Assembly: GCA_947311845.1 (NCBI GenBank)
Contig: CAMZMU010000052.1
Coordinates: 133,825,169 to 133,889,168, forward strand
Direction: 5' to 3'
Origin: Poa pratensis
Taxonomy: Eukaryota; Streptophyta; Magnoliopsida; Poales; Poaceae
DNA length: 64,000 nt
Shown: in pieces, positions 44,801-59,832 of the stretch
Numbering within the stretch: position 1 is the first letter of the stretch
Layout of the letters: every line of letters begins with the position of its first letter
Made by a program: the position numbers and the translations under genes
The notes under the pieces: model-generated
Database searches by the model: none
Told to the model about the DNA's origin: nothing
Seen by the model: the letters and a program-made list of their open reading frames with translations, nothing else

Positions 44801-46657
44801 TTTTCTTGTTCTCTTTGCTTGCTGTGCACCTACAACAAGAAATAAGAGAAAAAATAAGTTCAAGTTAGCTTGCTTGCTAGGAGTATTTAATTAGTGCTTG
44901 CACTAGTGTTAGCTTGCAGTAGCATATTTCTCCTGCCAAAGGAATAACCTAGAGTAGCTTGCAGTAGTGCTTGTACAGAAATATTGGAGCACTTGCTTGT
45001 GTTTTCAGTAGCAGTGTTCGCAAGTAGTGTTAGCTTGCTGAAATAAACATGCTAGGATTTCCACAAGTTCTATGATGTTGCTGTCCATCTAGATACTGAT
45101 TTTTTTCCATGCTAAGGACTAGATGCTACGGTCCATCTACTGACAAAAACATTCCATGCTATTGTCCTTTAGTGGCTAGTGCTTATTACTCCTTTGAGTA
45201 GTAAATTTGCCCTCTGGACTTTCATTGCTTGCTAGGATATAAAATTTGCATGAACATGATGCTCTACAATAATTGCTTGCAATAGTTGTGTAATGTCAAT
45301 AAATAATCCGTGCCTTTTCAGTTAAATAAATTGCTTGCAGGGATAAACTCTTCATCATGTACTGTAGTTCATCATACCTGTAGCACCATGTTCTTCCATT
45401 ACTTGTTCATCATGGGGTTCTTGTTCATCATGGGGTCCTTGTTCTTGCATTACTTCATCTTCTTCGTCTACAAGTGCATCTTGATCATTTTCAGGTACTG
45501 CATCTTCATCCATTGCATCTCCATATTCTTCAAGAATTTGTTCTTCTTGTGCGACAGGTGGACTGAAATTTAAGTCTGGCATAACCATTGCTGCTATCTG
45601 TTGCTTCTACACAATGTCTGCTGCTATTGCTGTTGTTGTTGGACTGAATGCAGTTTTTTCAGGTCTGATGCTCCTATGCGCTGCTGGTGCTGCTCGGAGC
45701 GAGACGACGAGGCGCTGGTGCTGCTCGGAGCGACGCACAAGAGGACAAGCCGCTAGGCGAGGAGGACAAGGTCCGGTGATGCGCCGCTGCTGCTGCTCAG
45801 AGCGACGCACAGGATGACAAGGCGCTAGGCGAGGAGGACAAGGTCCGGCGATGCGCCACTGCTGGTACCACACGCTAGGAGGAGGACAGATGCTGCACGA
45901 GTACTTGAATTGATCTGCTACTTGACTTGATTTGGTACTTGATCAGGTACTTGATATGCTACTTGATCTGCTACTTGACTTGATTTGGTAATTGATCTGG
46001 TACTTGATCTGGTAATTGACCTGAAGTTTTGGCGCAGAGGAGCTGAGGCGAGTTTCCTGATCGAGCTGAGGTGAGTTTCTTGATGGGCTTTATTGAGATC
46101 GATTTGCACACCTGATTACGGACACACAACTCACTGCAGGTGTAGCGATGCTGGACTCATTCCTTTAGCGACGCTGGACTGCAGGAGTATCTACAGTAGG
46201 AGCGAGCTGGCGCTAGGAGGAGCTGGCGAGGACCTGGGAGGATGGTGGCGAGCTAGCGACGCTGGACTCCTTCCTTTTGCGACCCTGGACCTGGGCGCTG
46301 GTGCTGGACGCTGGACCTGGACGCTGGTGCTGGACCTGGACCTGGACGCTGGGAGGAGCTGGCGAGGCCCTGGGAGGAGGGTGGCGAGCTGCCGCTGGGG
46401 AGGAGCTGAGCGCTGGCCACTCCCCTCCAGCGATCTGCACCTGGGCGATGCTGGCGAGGCCCTGAGACGAGATCTGGGCGAGGCGAGGAAGACGGGATGG
46501 GCGATTTCAAATCTGTTTCGCTGGGCCAATCGTTTTCCTGTGCGGGATGGCATAAAACGTAATTTGATAGAATACGTATGGGCAAACATGTCATTATTGC
46601 GATTTTGGGTGCTGTCGGAACGTTTCTTTAACGTCTTACTTTGTGGAACGGAGGGAG
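41876..46657 (-). mobile_element. Mariner-like element (4.8 kb) with transposase
   Basis: Terminal inverted repeats start CTCCCTCCGTTCC; the left end (ctccctccgttccgaaaag, then taagacgtttaa) is the inverse of the right end (ttaacgtctta, then ctttgtggaacggagggag). TA duplications are at 41874-41875 and 46658-46659. The transposase gene is on the minus strand. Its UTRs are rich in simple tandem repeats: cttgtg units near 42860-43260, a ~67-bp double unit at about 45700-45855, (t)acttgat units at 45905-46020, and ggacctggacgct units at 46290-46350. Confidence 0.9.
43511..45588 (-). pseudogene. Mariner-like transposase, Osmar type, two inactivating changes
   Basis: Exon 1 is 45588-45378 (MVMPDLNFSPP, acidic tail) and exon 2 is 44829-43511, joined in phase through GT/AG to give TGAQQAKRTRKLLT. 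The N-terminal half has a helix-turn-helix DNA-binding region, ending in KRSTIRSLSWQLGCSPTTLF. The catalytic core has VHVDEKFF (first Asp) and FIQQDNARSH (second Asp). In plant mariners the third Asp lies 39 residues further in NVLDLGFF; here the text is NVLGLGFF, an Asp-to-Gly change. An in-frame TAA at 44240-44242, after YYLLPDEE, would also end the protein before the second Asp. The remaining C-terminal part is open to the stop at 43511. Confidence 0.9.
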
Positions 46658-46770
46658 TAAATTAATTGACTTTTATTTGTGCACACATGGATGTATCTAG
46701 ACATGTTACATGTATAGATACATTCACACGTGGACAAATAGAAGTCAATTAATTTGGAACGGAGGGAGTA

Positions 46771-47171
46771 CGTTTGTAACGAACGAACGTAAGACTAGTC
46801 ACGTGGTGGGGAGTATCATATACTAATATCATGCGTAGGTTTGGCTCGCTAGAATCAGCAGAGTTAGATAATGCGTGTATCAGCGCAGTATCCTTGATTC
46901 CTTGAACGGTTCGGCGCGCCATCATATATTGTCCATCGTCGTTGCGACAGCGAGAGCATCATGGCGCTAGATCATGTCAACCCCCCTTTCACCAAATTCA
47001 TTTTCTTCTTTCCGGCATTGGAATATCTTGCTCTTTAAGCTTGCCGATCTTGGGGTATTCCTGCTGCATCGAAGATACCGGGCTGATGTAGTATGAACCG
47101 AGTGGTTGATCGTTTCTTCGTGTGAGGGGTAAAGTGCCAACGTGTTCTGAATCTGCCGAGCATATCCTGTA
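46771..47171. other. Intergenic region, nothing recognised
   Basis: No gene-like ORF or repeat ends were seen. Confidence 0.4.
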
Positions 47172-47174
47172 TAA

Positions 47175-47501
47175 GGGCATGTACAATGCGGTGATGTCAG
47201 CCTTCTCTTAGAGATGCCACATAGGATTTTTGCTTAGTTGGAGGAAAGAGAATGAAGAGAGAGAGGGTTGCCTTCCCTTAGCTAAGCGATGATCTCTTAA
47301 ATATTAAGAGAAGCCTATTTTGTGCATTGTACGACATGCTCTCCCTTATTAGCATAATTTCTTTCCAAAATTAATTAATTCTCATTAATTGCTAGAGATG
47401 ACAATAAGAGATAACGCATTATATGTCTGCTATTTATTGCCTTCTCTAAGTGACGTGAAGGGCTAAGAGAAGACCAGCCTTCTCTACCATTGTACATGCC
47501 C
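47175..47501. mobile_element. Harbinger/Tourist-type MITE (327 bp)
   Basis: Termini gggcatgtacaatg and cattgtacatgccc are perfect inverted repeats, with TAA duplications at 47172-47174 and 47502-47504. The AT-rich interior has no ORF. Confidence 0.92.
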
Positions 47502-47504
47502 TAA

Positions 47505-49891
47505 TCGGCCGGTCTGTAGGTAGATCAGATGGAGCAGTGGTACTACCTTTCCTTGTCGTACCGAAAGCAATATGCATTTTTTTTCTTTCCAATAAAGCAA
47601 AGCAATATGCATGGGGGAGGGAAAATATGGAAAAGCGAGCGCTGCGCCTACTTATATAGGTTCCCACGGAAAAGGCAAATCCATTTTTTTCATCTACTTT
47701 TCCGAAAGTGAATATCCTGCTGCAACTTGCACGAGCCAAGGAACATTTCGTTTCTTGCTACGGATAACAAGTTTTTACGTCTGGGAAAAGAAAGGGTACA
47801 GTACACTCTGTGTGGCCTTCCAATCGAAATTTAATTCCGACACATTGCGGTGTCAACTGTCAAGCAGTTTTTTTAAGAGGTGTCAAGCAGCTTTACACAC
47901 AAATACATTCAGGTAAAACACATCACTACTGCGCCTTTCTCGCCGACTGCCTGCCGTGCCCTGTTGAGGGCATGGCCAACACGTCACCCCAACACGCTGC
48001 CCCGTAGGCACACCTCGGCTCGGGTGTCCAGAGCTAGGCTCGGGTGTTGCCGTGCAGTTGTCAGGGACTCCTATGCAGGAGGCGGCCTCCTCGAAGGAAA
48101 AAAGCAAATAGAGAGATGAAAGGGGATGAGAGGGAAGGAGAGAAACGACACATGCATTCAAGGAAAGATGACAAGTTAGGATGGTCGCCTCAGCTTTTGG
48201 GTTGGAGGGAGATAAACTAAACATATGCCTCTCCTTCCCTTACCTACGTGTTAGCATCGGGGCAGTGGCAGGGTTGGATCCTCCCAAATACAAGTTTTCA
48301 ATTATTAACAAATATTTGTACTACTCCTATAATTTTTCACTTATTAACAAATATTTGTACTACTCCTATGTATATTTTTTAATCTAAATGTAAAGTTCGT
48401 AAGCCCAATAATAAACTTGGCACCCAACTAATTTGAGACTAGATCCGCCACTGGGCCTGCCACCGCTGCTCGTGCCTGATTGGTTTACCAATCTTCCGGT
48501 GACATGGACGATAGAAAGAAGGCACGACGTTTGCGTATGACGTCAGGATCCATCCAGATTGGTTACGCGAGCACGAATGCAACAGAGTACCAAATACTAG
48601 TCGAAAGTCAGCAAAAAAATGAAATAAAAGTCACCACATTCTAGCGATGCAGTGGGGTACGCGCGCTGATTGCTCTGCGGTCAGTCAAAGATGTACTGTA
48701 CTACCAGTCGTCGAATTCAACAAAAACGACAATATTGCTTCACACGTTTTTGAGTGAGCTCCTGCGCCTGTATTAGATCTGATGCTACGTTGAACCGGAT
48801 ATAAACCGTGAGTTATCCACATTCTCCGAGCTCTCATTAAAATTTATAATCTCAGAAGCTTCCTGGCTGGCGAAGAGAGTCCACACGAGTACACGACCAC
48901 ACTGTCGTTCCTTTCTTCGCTAGTCTGCTTTCCCCGTAGGACGGCCAGTCAGGCGAGAACCTTTATCTAGTCTAGCTGTAGGAACAAGCAAACGCCGCAC
49001 ACTGTCGTACTCAGGGTCACTGACACGTGGGTCCTAAATCTCCATAGACCCGTGCGTCAGTGATAAGAAAAGCAGATGGGGCCGGTTGACGGTGACCAGT
49101 CGGAGGAGAGAAGCATCGGCGCAGCCACGGACGCACCTAACCTGCCGGCGCACCCAGTTCGGCGGTTTCCAGGCGGTTCACGGTCACCGAACGTGGGGGC
49201 CCACCCCCGCTGAAAATCCGCTTGGCCCCACCTCCCAGCTGCCCCGAGTTCTGTCTTCGCCAGGACGGAGCGGAGGCGCGGGAGGAAGCCCGGCGGTGCC
49301 GACCACCTTCGAGTCAGCTTCCACCACCCGCAAAAATCCAAAACAGCGAAGCGATTATATCAACTACAGTAATAAATACTCCTTTTTTTTTTGAGATTTA
49401 AATACTCCTATTCATTCGTGATTGATGATGTAACGACCCGGCGAAAGCAATAAATGATGGAAACCCTGAGTTGAAAATATATAAATGCAGTACTAGTTTT
49501 TCTTTGAACTTGAGATTTTTTGGTTCAAGTTGTTGTATAGAGCATCTCGAGTTGTTGAGAGTTGTTGTATATAATCCAATACAACAATTGTGGCGAATGT
49601 AATAATAGTTCAAATCACACATGATTGATATCGAATGAATAAAAGTGGCAGATTACTGCCCATACCACTGGTAGAGGTGTTCAATGAGATCGTGCGGAAG
49701 CTGGCTTTGGGTGTTGGCGTCCTCAAATCCATCGGTATATAAAGCTAAATCGCCGGAGAATCACTCACCGATTTATCCGGGGGGCAGCGGCAGCGGATGG
49801 TACTCGCGCGGGGTGGCGGCGACCAAAACGGTGGACGTGGTTGATCCGGGAATTCGGGAGCCAAAACATGTTTTTTGAATTTGTTAAAAAA
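47505..49891. other. Intergenic region without a recognised gene
   Basis: It contains a small tandem duplication (attaacaaatatttgtacta at about 48302 and 48351) inside a stretch whose ends ggcagtggcagg.ttggatc (48261) and agatccgccactgggcctgcc (48441-48461) look like imperfect inverted termini. That may be another DNA element. ORFs here are short and have no family-like content. Confidence 0.4.
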
Positions 49892-49925
49892 CTAGGAAAA
49901 TGCCCGTGCGTTGCAACGGGATAAT
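49892..49925 (-). mobile_element. Helitron 3' end
   Basis: On the minus strand the sequence runs cccgttgcaacgcacgggc, then attttcCTAG|T. The ccgt/acgg stem hairpin lies about 6 nt before the CTAG terminus, the classic Helitron 3' signature. The element should extend to the right of 49925, but I could not place its 5' TC end. Confidence 0.65.
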
Positions 49926-51040
49926 AAAAAAACTTTTGGATTATAAAGTTTGATACACATTTAGCACAAGGAAATGTACAAATAGTACTTCCTTGTTTAT
50001 AAAATATACATGTACTTCTGCAATACTCACTTTTTTATAGTACAGATATACATGTACTTCTGCAGTGTTGTAGCTGTATTTCCGTTTAATTTTTGTAGTT
50101 GTTAAATTGGCTTTTCTCTGCCATCGGATGCTAAAAAGGAAGGAAGTGCAGCAGAAACTATTAGCATGTAGAGTAGTGCGTGAATAACAATTCCAAATCG
50201 GGTCATTTGTTTTCCGCGAGCACTGACCGGAGGAAATAAAAGAGATTGCAGCTCGGGGGCATCAGAAGCAGGAAATCGGGGCTTGACCTTCAGCGGTAGT
50301 GCATGATGGCGTGCCGGACTGGAGAAGCGATGCCCCGCTGCTGGCTCTGCTATTGCCACCTCCATGAAACAGCACACAAAGCAGCTGAGGAGAAACATCA
50401 CATGCAACAGAGGACGGGCGTAGCTGCAGCTTGACACTGGTGCAGGCCGATGGATCTGGAACACAAGCAGAGAACCCCCTCCGAAGCTGCTGCGGCCATG
50501 AACTTGGACGACGAAAGCCCCTGCCTGCACGCTGTGGTGCGTCCGACCGCGTCGGTGAGTGTGTCCTCATGTGCTCTCGGGCGACCTACCGCCTGTAAAA
50601 TCTTGACGGAGGGCACATCTCCACTGCCGGCCATGGCACATCAAGATGCAGTCCACAAGCACGTCTTCTCTAAAGATGCAAGTCCTACCACCGAGCTCCA
50701 TCATTGCAGCCAAGTCGTCGACATGAGCCTCCCGTCAACCGTGCCCAAGCTCCGACCACACCCATGTCGAAGACTCCAGATTGGGAGCGCTGGATGAGGG
50801 CTGCAGCGTCGGTCGCAGTGGATTGAGCTGGAGGCGGCTCGAACGAACAGATTCACTCGGCTATTCGGGGAAATAGACATCGCAGGGTTTGACGTAGGGC
50901 AGTGGATCGCCCCATATTTGAAGGCATGGAAAAGGGTAGAAAAGGGCGACTCCGGTCTGGTTGTGATACAAGTTTGAATCAGACTCTTGTCCAACACGGC
51001 CAATCTCCGAGGTGACGGACGGGACTATAGGACCAACGGA
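49926..51040. other. Probable Helitron body or intergenic DNA
   Basis: GC-rich ORFs on both strands of 50100-51000 lack recognisable domains. They may be captured or non-coding sequence. No gene is called. Confidence 0.35.
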
Positions 51041-51042
51041 CC

Positions 51043-51275
51043 GTTTTTTTTTTTTTTGAACAGGAACTGATTCATATAACCAGAGTACCCAGTACAAATT
51101 ACAAGCAAGTCCAAAACGAAAAAGAAAATACAAACGGACCCCTGCAACAAGCACAGAGCACCCTGGGCACCCAGGAACGAACGCAATCAGCTCCTCCGCT
51201 GACCCAAGACGCCTACGCGACGCCGCCGTCACCGTACCTCACACCGCCGAAGAGGAAGCGCCGCTCCGTTTTTAT
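51043..51275 (-). mobile_element. Retroposon-like 3' end with poly(A)
   Basis: A T15 tract at the left (poly(A) on the minus strand) follows sequence reading as an mRNA-like 3' end (minus strand TGTAATTTGTACTGGGTA, then CTGGTTATATGAATCAG). This fits the tail of a LINE or a processed transcript. Similar ccgttttt flanks at both ends suggest a target duplication. The family is not identified. Confidence 0.4.
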
Positions 51276-51875
51276 GACTTATAGGTGGCATATGTGGGTA
51301 ATTATTTATAACTTTAGGGGTAGTTTTGATGACCTATCAAACCAAACGGTGAAAAACTTAGTGTCTTTATTATTAGGTATAGATAACAAGACGGAGTTTT
51401 TTGTACTGAAAACTATCAACGGCGGTTGTTCTTTAATTTTCCTCCGCAGTCGCACGGCCATCACGCTGACAAAGCCACTATGCCAGCGTCCAATAATTCG
51501 TACGTCTATCTACACCTCCGCGGAAGACGGGGCCTGGCCAATCCAATCCAATCCAATCCGATCCAAATCCAAATACTAGTAGCTGTTGAATGATCCGGCG
51601 AGCCAGCCAGCCGCTTTCCCCAAACCAAACGTGACCACCGGGTGGGGAGGAGAAGAAGCCGCCGTGAAGCAGCCTCCGCCTCTTCTCTTCTCTTCCCGCT
51701 GCCCGCTGCTTGCTTCCTTTCCCACGCCGCTCGTTAAATCGCTCCTCCCCCACGAACCCCACCCAGTTCCAGAGTTCCTTCCCTCTCCCCCACGCTCCCG
51801 TGCTCCCTCCGCTCCCCTCCACCAACCCAACCGCGCGGTGCCCGGAGCCTTGATGCGGCCTCTCCCCGCCGTTTG

Positions 51876-55911
<4,036 letters not shown>

Positions 55912-56560
55912 GCTTCCACGATGTACAGCTTGTGGCTTTAGCTTCTTCCTGCCTTCCTGCTCTACGAAGCCTTTCTGCAATTTTTGAATGTTGTCAAAAT
56001 GTCGGTGTGGTGTGGATGTTTGTTTCTGGGGATTCTGATTTAGCTCGTCAATTGATTCGACAAAATGCATACTAAGCTGTGTTGATATGATCTCACACGT
56101 TGATGATGTTTGATCCCTCGAATGTTCGGTGAATTACCTCGCACTATATCTACCTGATCGTTAACTCTTAAAGTTCCTTATCCCAATGCATTGTGCCCAG
56201 TTTGATGAACTTTACTGGACGTGATGTTACTTCACTTTTTCTCTAGCATTTGCCGTCATACTGTGTGAACCACATGTGCTTATTGTAAATATGATATGAT
56301 CTAGCTTCCGCATTTAACCTCCCGTTTTCCAGTCTATGCTCGCTGCCTCTGGTATCCTCACTGCATTCTTTGCACTTAGCTTTAACATGGGTTTTGCCCC
56401 AGCCCTTTCAAGGTTCAAGGAAACGAACTGGCCAACCTCACCAAATGGTGGAGAGAAATGAAACGCTGAATAAGCATATGCTAGTAGACAGTTTACTCCT
56501 CTTTTGTAAATGAATCTGATGGGCTACAGAGAAACAGAACTACAGGGGATCTCCACGGTC
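55912..56560. other. 3' regions between convergent CDPK and PPR genes
   Basis: Presumed 3' UTRs of the two convergent genes. No other feature was seen. Confidence 0.5.
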
Positions 56561-59216
56561 TCACCAGTAGTCCCCACAAGAGCAGGAACCACCTTTGAAG
56601 TGGTGAAATCGGACAGCATCTCGAATCACAAATTCCCGACCAGTCACCGTCGATATCAACTTGATCACCGTGTGGCAGTCGCCGCAAATGCGCAGGTTCT
56701 TCATGATGTGGATAGGCATCCAAGCAGGCAAGTTCATGATACCAAAAGCCACAGCCAGCTTCTCGCTGTGATGAATCTCAGACCGCAGGGACTCGGTCCT
56801 AACATATCCGAGGTGTGCAATCTTCTCCATGAGCTCATCCAGCTTCTCCCGAATTGCAATCACTTGAGGGTGGCTCACATCTTCTGCTTTGAAGACGTGA
56901 ACTTTGTTATTAACTTCCATCCAGCTATAGCCAGGATTTTTCTTTATTCCTTTGTCTCGCATTAGCTTCCTGACTTGTGCAGAATCATCTGATTTCCCAG
57001 CGTCAGCATAGATCTTTGCCAGAAGCATGTAGCCTCCAGAATCAGGCGAGTCCAGATCAAACAAGTGCTTAGCTGCCATTTCTGCGAGGTCGTTGTCGCC
57101 ATGTGTCTTGCAGGCGCTAAGAAGAGCCCCCCACACTTCAGCGGTTGGTTTCATGGGCATCTCATCGATGAGATTCTTGGCTTCGATCAAATTCCCAGCG
57201 CGGGCAAGAAGGTCCACCATGCACGAGAAATGCTCCAGACCTGGAGATACGTTGTGGTCTCTCTTCAACATATCAAAATATAACTTACCCTCCTGCACGA
57301 GTCCAGAGTGGCTACAGCTTGACAGAACTGCAACGTAGCTTATGTAGTCAGGTTTTGCCCCTTTCTGCAGCATATCATCAAAGATCTCTATAGCTTGCTT
57401 CCCCATGCCGTGCTGTGAATAACCGGTGATCATGGCATTCCAAGAAACCAAATCCTTCCGACTTAGGAAGTCAAATATTTTTCGAGCTTCTGATATCCTC
57501 CCGCATTTCGAATACATTGTGATAACCGCATTCACGACTGAGGTGTCTAAGATGAGTCCAGCCTTTACAGTATGGCCAATAATCTGATCACCAAGTTTCT
57601 TTGCACCTATATCTGCACACCTCTGAACAATGTAACATAAGTAACCCAGTCAGGTCTGACATCCTTCTCTGTAAGCATAGCACTGTACATCTTGAGGCCA
57701 TCTTCCTCAGCTCCATGTTGTATATATGCCCCCAACATTGCATTCCATGTAATGACATTCCTTGTGGACATGCCATCAAAGAATTCACGAGCCTTCTCTA
57801 TGTTCCCCACTTGAGAATATGCAGTAAGCATGCCTGTCCATGATACAATGTCCCTTTCGGCCATGAAACTGAAAATAGATTCAGCCTTCTGGAGATCGCC
57901 ACACTTTGCATACATAGAGATGAGGGAATTGGAGATGACAACAACTCGAGCGTGCCCACTTTTCAGACAAAGAGCGTGCAGCTGCCCCCCAAGGGACACA
58001 TCCATCATGTTAGAGCAGCCACTTATTATAGTTGCCAGTGCAAACTGATCAACTGTCATCATCTCAGCTCTCATCTGATTGAACAACTCTACAGATTCAC
58101 TGAAACAACCATACTGCAAGAATCCCCCAATAAGAACTGTCCACGACACGGTGTTCCGGTCGCGTAACGAACCGAACACTCTCTTTGCTTCGGTAAAACA
58201 GCCACATTTGGCGTACAGTTCAACCATAGCACTGGCAACATATGGGTCAATGCGTGGTAGGCTCCGAATCAACTGGGCGTGGAGTTGCTTACCCCATCCC
58301 AGTGAAGACAATTTAGCACATGCAGTAAGAGAACTAGTGTATGTTCTTGAATCAAGACGCACACCTTTACTGTGCATTTCCACAGCCATATGGAGGGCTT
58401 CTCTGGCTCGCCACTCTGAGACAATGCGGATACCATCATGTTCCATGAAACAACATCTCTTTCAGACATGCTGTCGAAAAGCTCAAGAGCATGATCAACA
58501 CCGTATGACTTGGCATACCCTGCTAGCATACTGTTCCGACAGAAAATGGTAGGGTTTTTAATCCGACCGAACTGCTTCGAAGCAAAATCCACATCCCCAC
58601 ACCTCACAAACATGTCAACGAGGGTGGTCCCAGCTTCAGGGTCATCCAGTAAATCAAACTTCGTAAACAGCCCAAGCAGCTGCAGTGCCACTTGATGCCA
58701 CCCGAGATTGCCACAGGACTTCATGGTGCAGCTGAAAGTGAAGGCGTTCGGCAAGGAGTCCCCGCTTTGGCGCATGGACACGAACGTATCCAGAACGTTC
58801 AAGAACTGGCCGCTCTGGTGGTACCCGGACATGAGAGTGTTCCATGAGGCGACATCTCTCCTCGGCATTCTGCCGAACAGCTCCGCCGCGTCGCTCAGAC
58901 TGCCCAGCTTCGCGTACCCGTTCATCATTATATTGTGGGTGATGACGTTGGGCTCCGCGATATCGTCGCGGAGGAGGCTTCGGGCGTCGGAGAGGGATCC
59001 GCATGAGAGGTAGGCGTGGAGGAGCGTGTTCTGGAGGAAGATGGCGGACGCGAGGCCCACGCTGACGAGGCGGCCGTGCAGCGCGCGCGCGTTGGCGAGC
59101 CCGTTGCGGCCTCTGCACGACCGCAGCGCATCCGCGAGCGCCTGCGTGGTGTCCATGTGGGAGGTGGCGGCCGGAGCCGGAAGAGGCGGCGGTGGCGGCC
59201 ATGGGACCGCCAACAT
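56561..59216 (-). pseudogene. Pentatricopeptide repeat protein, PLS-DYW class, two frameshifts
   Basis: Organellar RNA-editing type PPR protein of about 885 codons without introns. Frame 1 (59216 to about 58410) starts MLAVPWPPP and includes repeats such as VASWNTLMSGYHQSGQ. Frame 2 (about 58410-57618) has RDIVSWTGMLTAYSQVG and others. Frame 3 (about 57618-56561) ends with E/E+ motifs and a DYW domain: HHSEKLAVAFG (HxE deaminase motif), ICGDCH (CxxC zinc site) and the terminus CSCGDYW. The repeat register continues across both breaks if one base is missing at each (near 58410 after ALSQSG, and near 57618 after VTLFRG). Both sit at a GG next to G/C. The N-terminus is Pro/Ala-rich without a clear transit peptide. 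It may be a recent pseudogene, or an intact gene with two base-call errors. Confidence 0.85.
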
Positions 59217-59383
59217 TCAAACAAAGGCGGGCCGAAGAGGAGGTGTGAAGTGGACGATGACAGGTGGGACCGAAGCGCGAGCCTCTGTGTTTGCGGACCA
59301 AAAGGCGCCGGCGAAAAGATGTTTCCTAGACGGGAAAGCGTAAAGCCTTCGTTTTGTTGTCTGCTTCCTCCTCCCTGACTCTG

Positions 59384-59736
59384 GTATTTTTTGCCAAATC
59401 TGGCCCTTTGGCCGAACTAATCTCGTATCTGGCCCCTCTGAGAAACTATTCTCGGATCTGGCCCCTTCGGGTCGGCGCCAATGGACATGGCGCCGACCTT
59501 GTACAGGTCGGCGCCAACATTTTGCATCGTTTTGAAAATTCATGGGTTCGGCGCCAAGCTAGCTCGGCCAATTTTTTTCCTGGCGCCGACCTGTACAACT
59601 TCGGCGCCATCCTCGTTGGCGCCGACCCGACGGGTCAGATCCGAGAATAGTTTCTCAGAAGGGCCAGATACGAGATTCTCAGAAGGGCCAGATACGAGAT
59701 TAGTTCGGCCAAAGGGCCAGATTTGACAAAAAATAC
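59384..59736. mobile_element. Mutator-like foldback MITE with 9-bp target duplication
   Basis: Long inverted arms of over 100 bp run from gtattttttg at 59384 and caaaaaatac at 59736. They share ccaaatctggccctttggcc-, aactaatctcgtatctggcc- and gagaaactattctcgg blocks. The right arm has one ~28-bp block (tctcagaagggccagatac) duplicated. The direct flanks ctgactctg (59375-59383 and 59737-59745) are identical 9-mers, the Mutator signature. The centre holds four-fold ggcgccgac motifs. Confidence 0.92.
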
Positions 59737-59832
59737 CTGACTCTGCCCCTCTGCTCGCTGGTCGCGTCCCAGCTCCCACGGCCAGCGAGGAAGAGCAGCG
59801 TTAGGGTACAGGGTTTGGTGCGAGGTACGGAC

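Larger units (their letters stand above)
41862..46768. mobile_element. Stowaway MITE split by a mariner insertion
   Basis: The left piece 41862-41873 (ctccctccgttc) and the right piece 46660-46768 make one MITE of about 123 bp. After removing the insert, the left arm reads ctccctccgttc-ta-aattaattgact. It is the inverse of the right end (agtcaattaatttggaacggagggag, split here as agtcaattaattt + ggaacggagggag). TA flanks lie at 41860-41861 and 46769-46770. The mariner-like element sits at a TA created by one substitution in the left arm. Confidence 0.9.

Noticed and set aside
50102..50797. Overlapping ORFs of 100-142 codons on both strands
   Set aside because: No domain, no splice support, and they lie next to a Helitron end; more likely non-coding.
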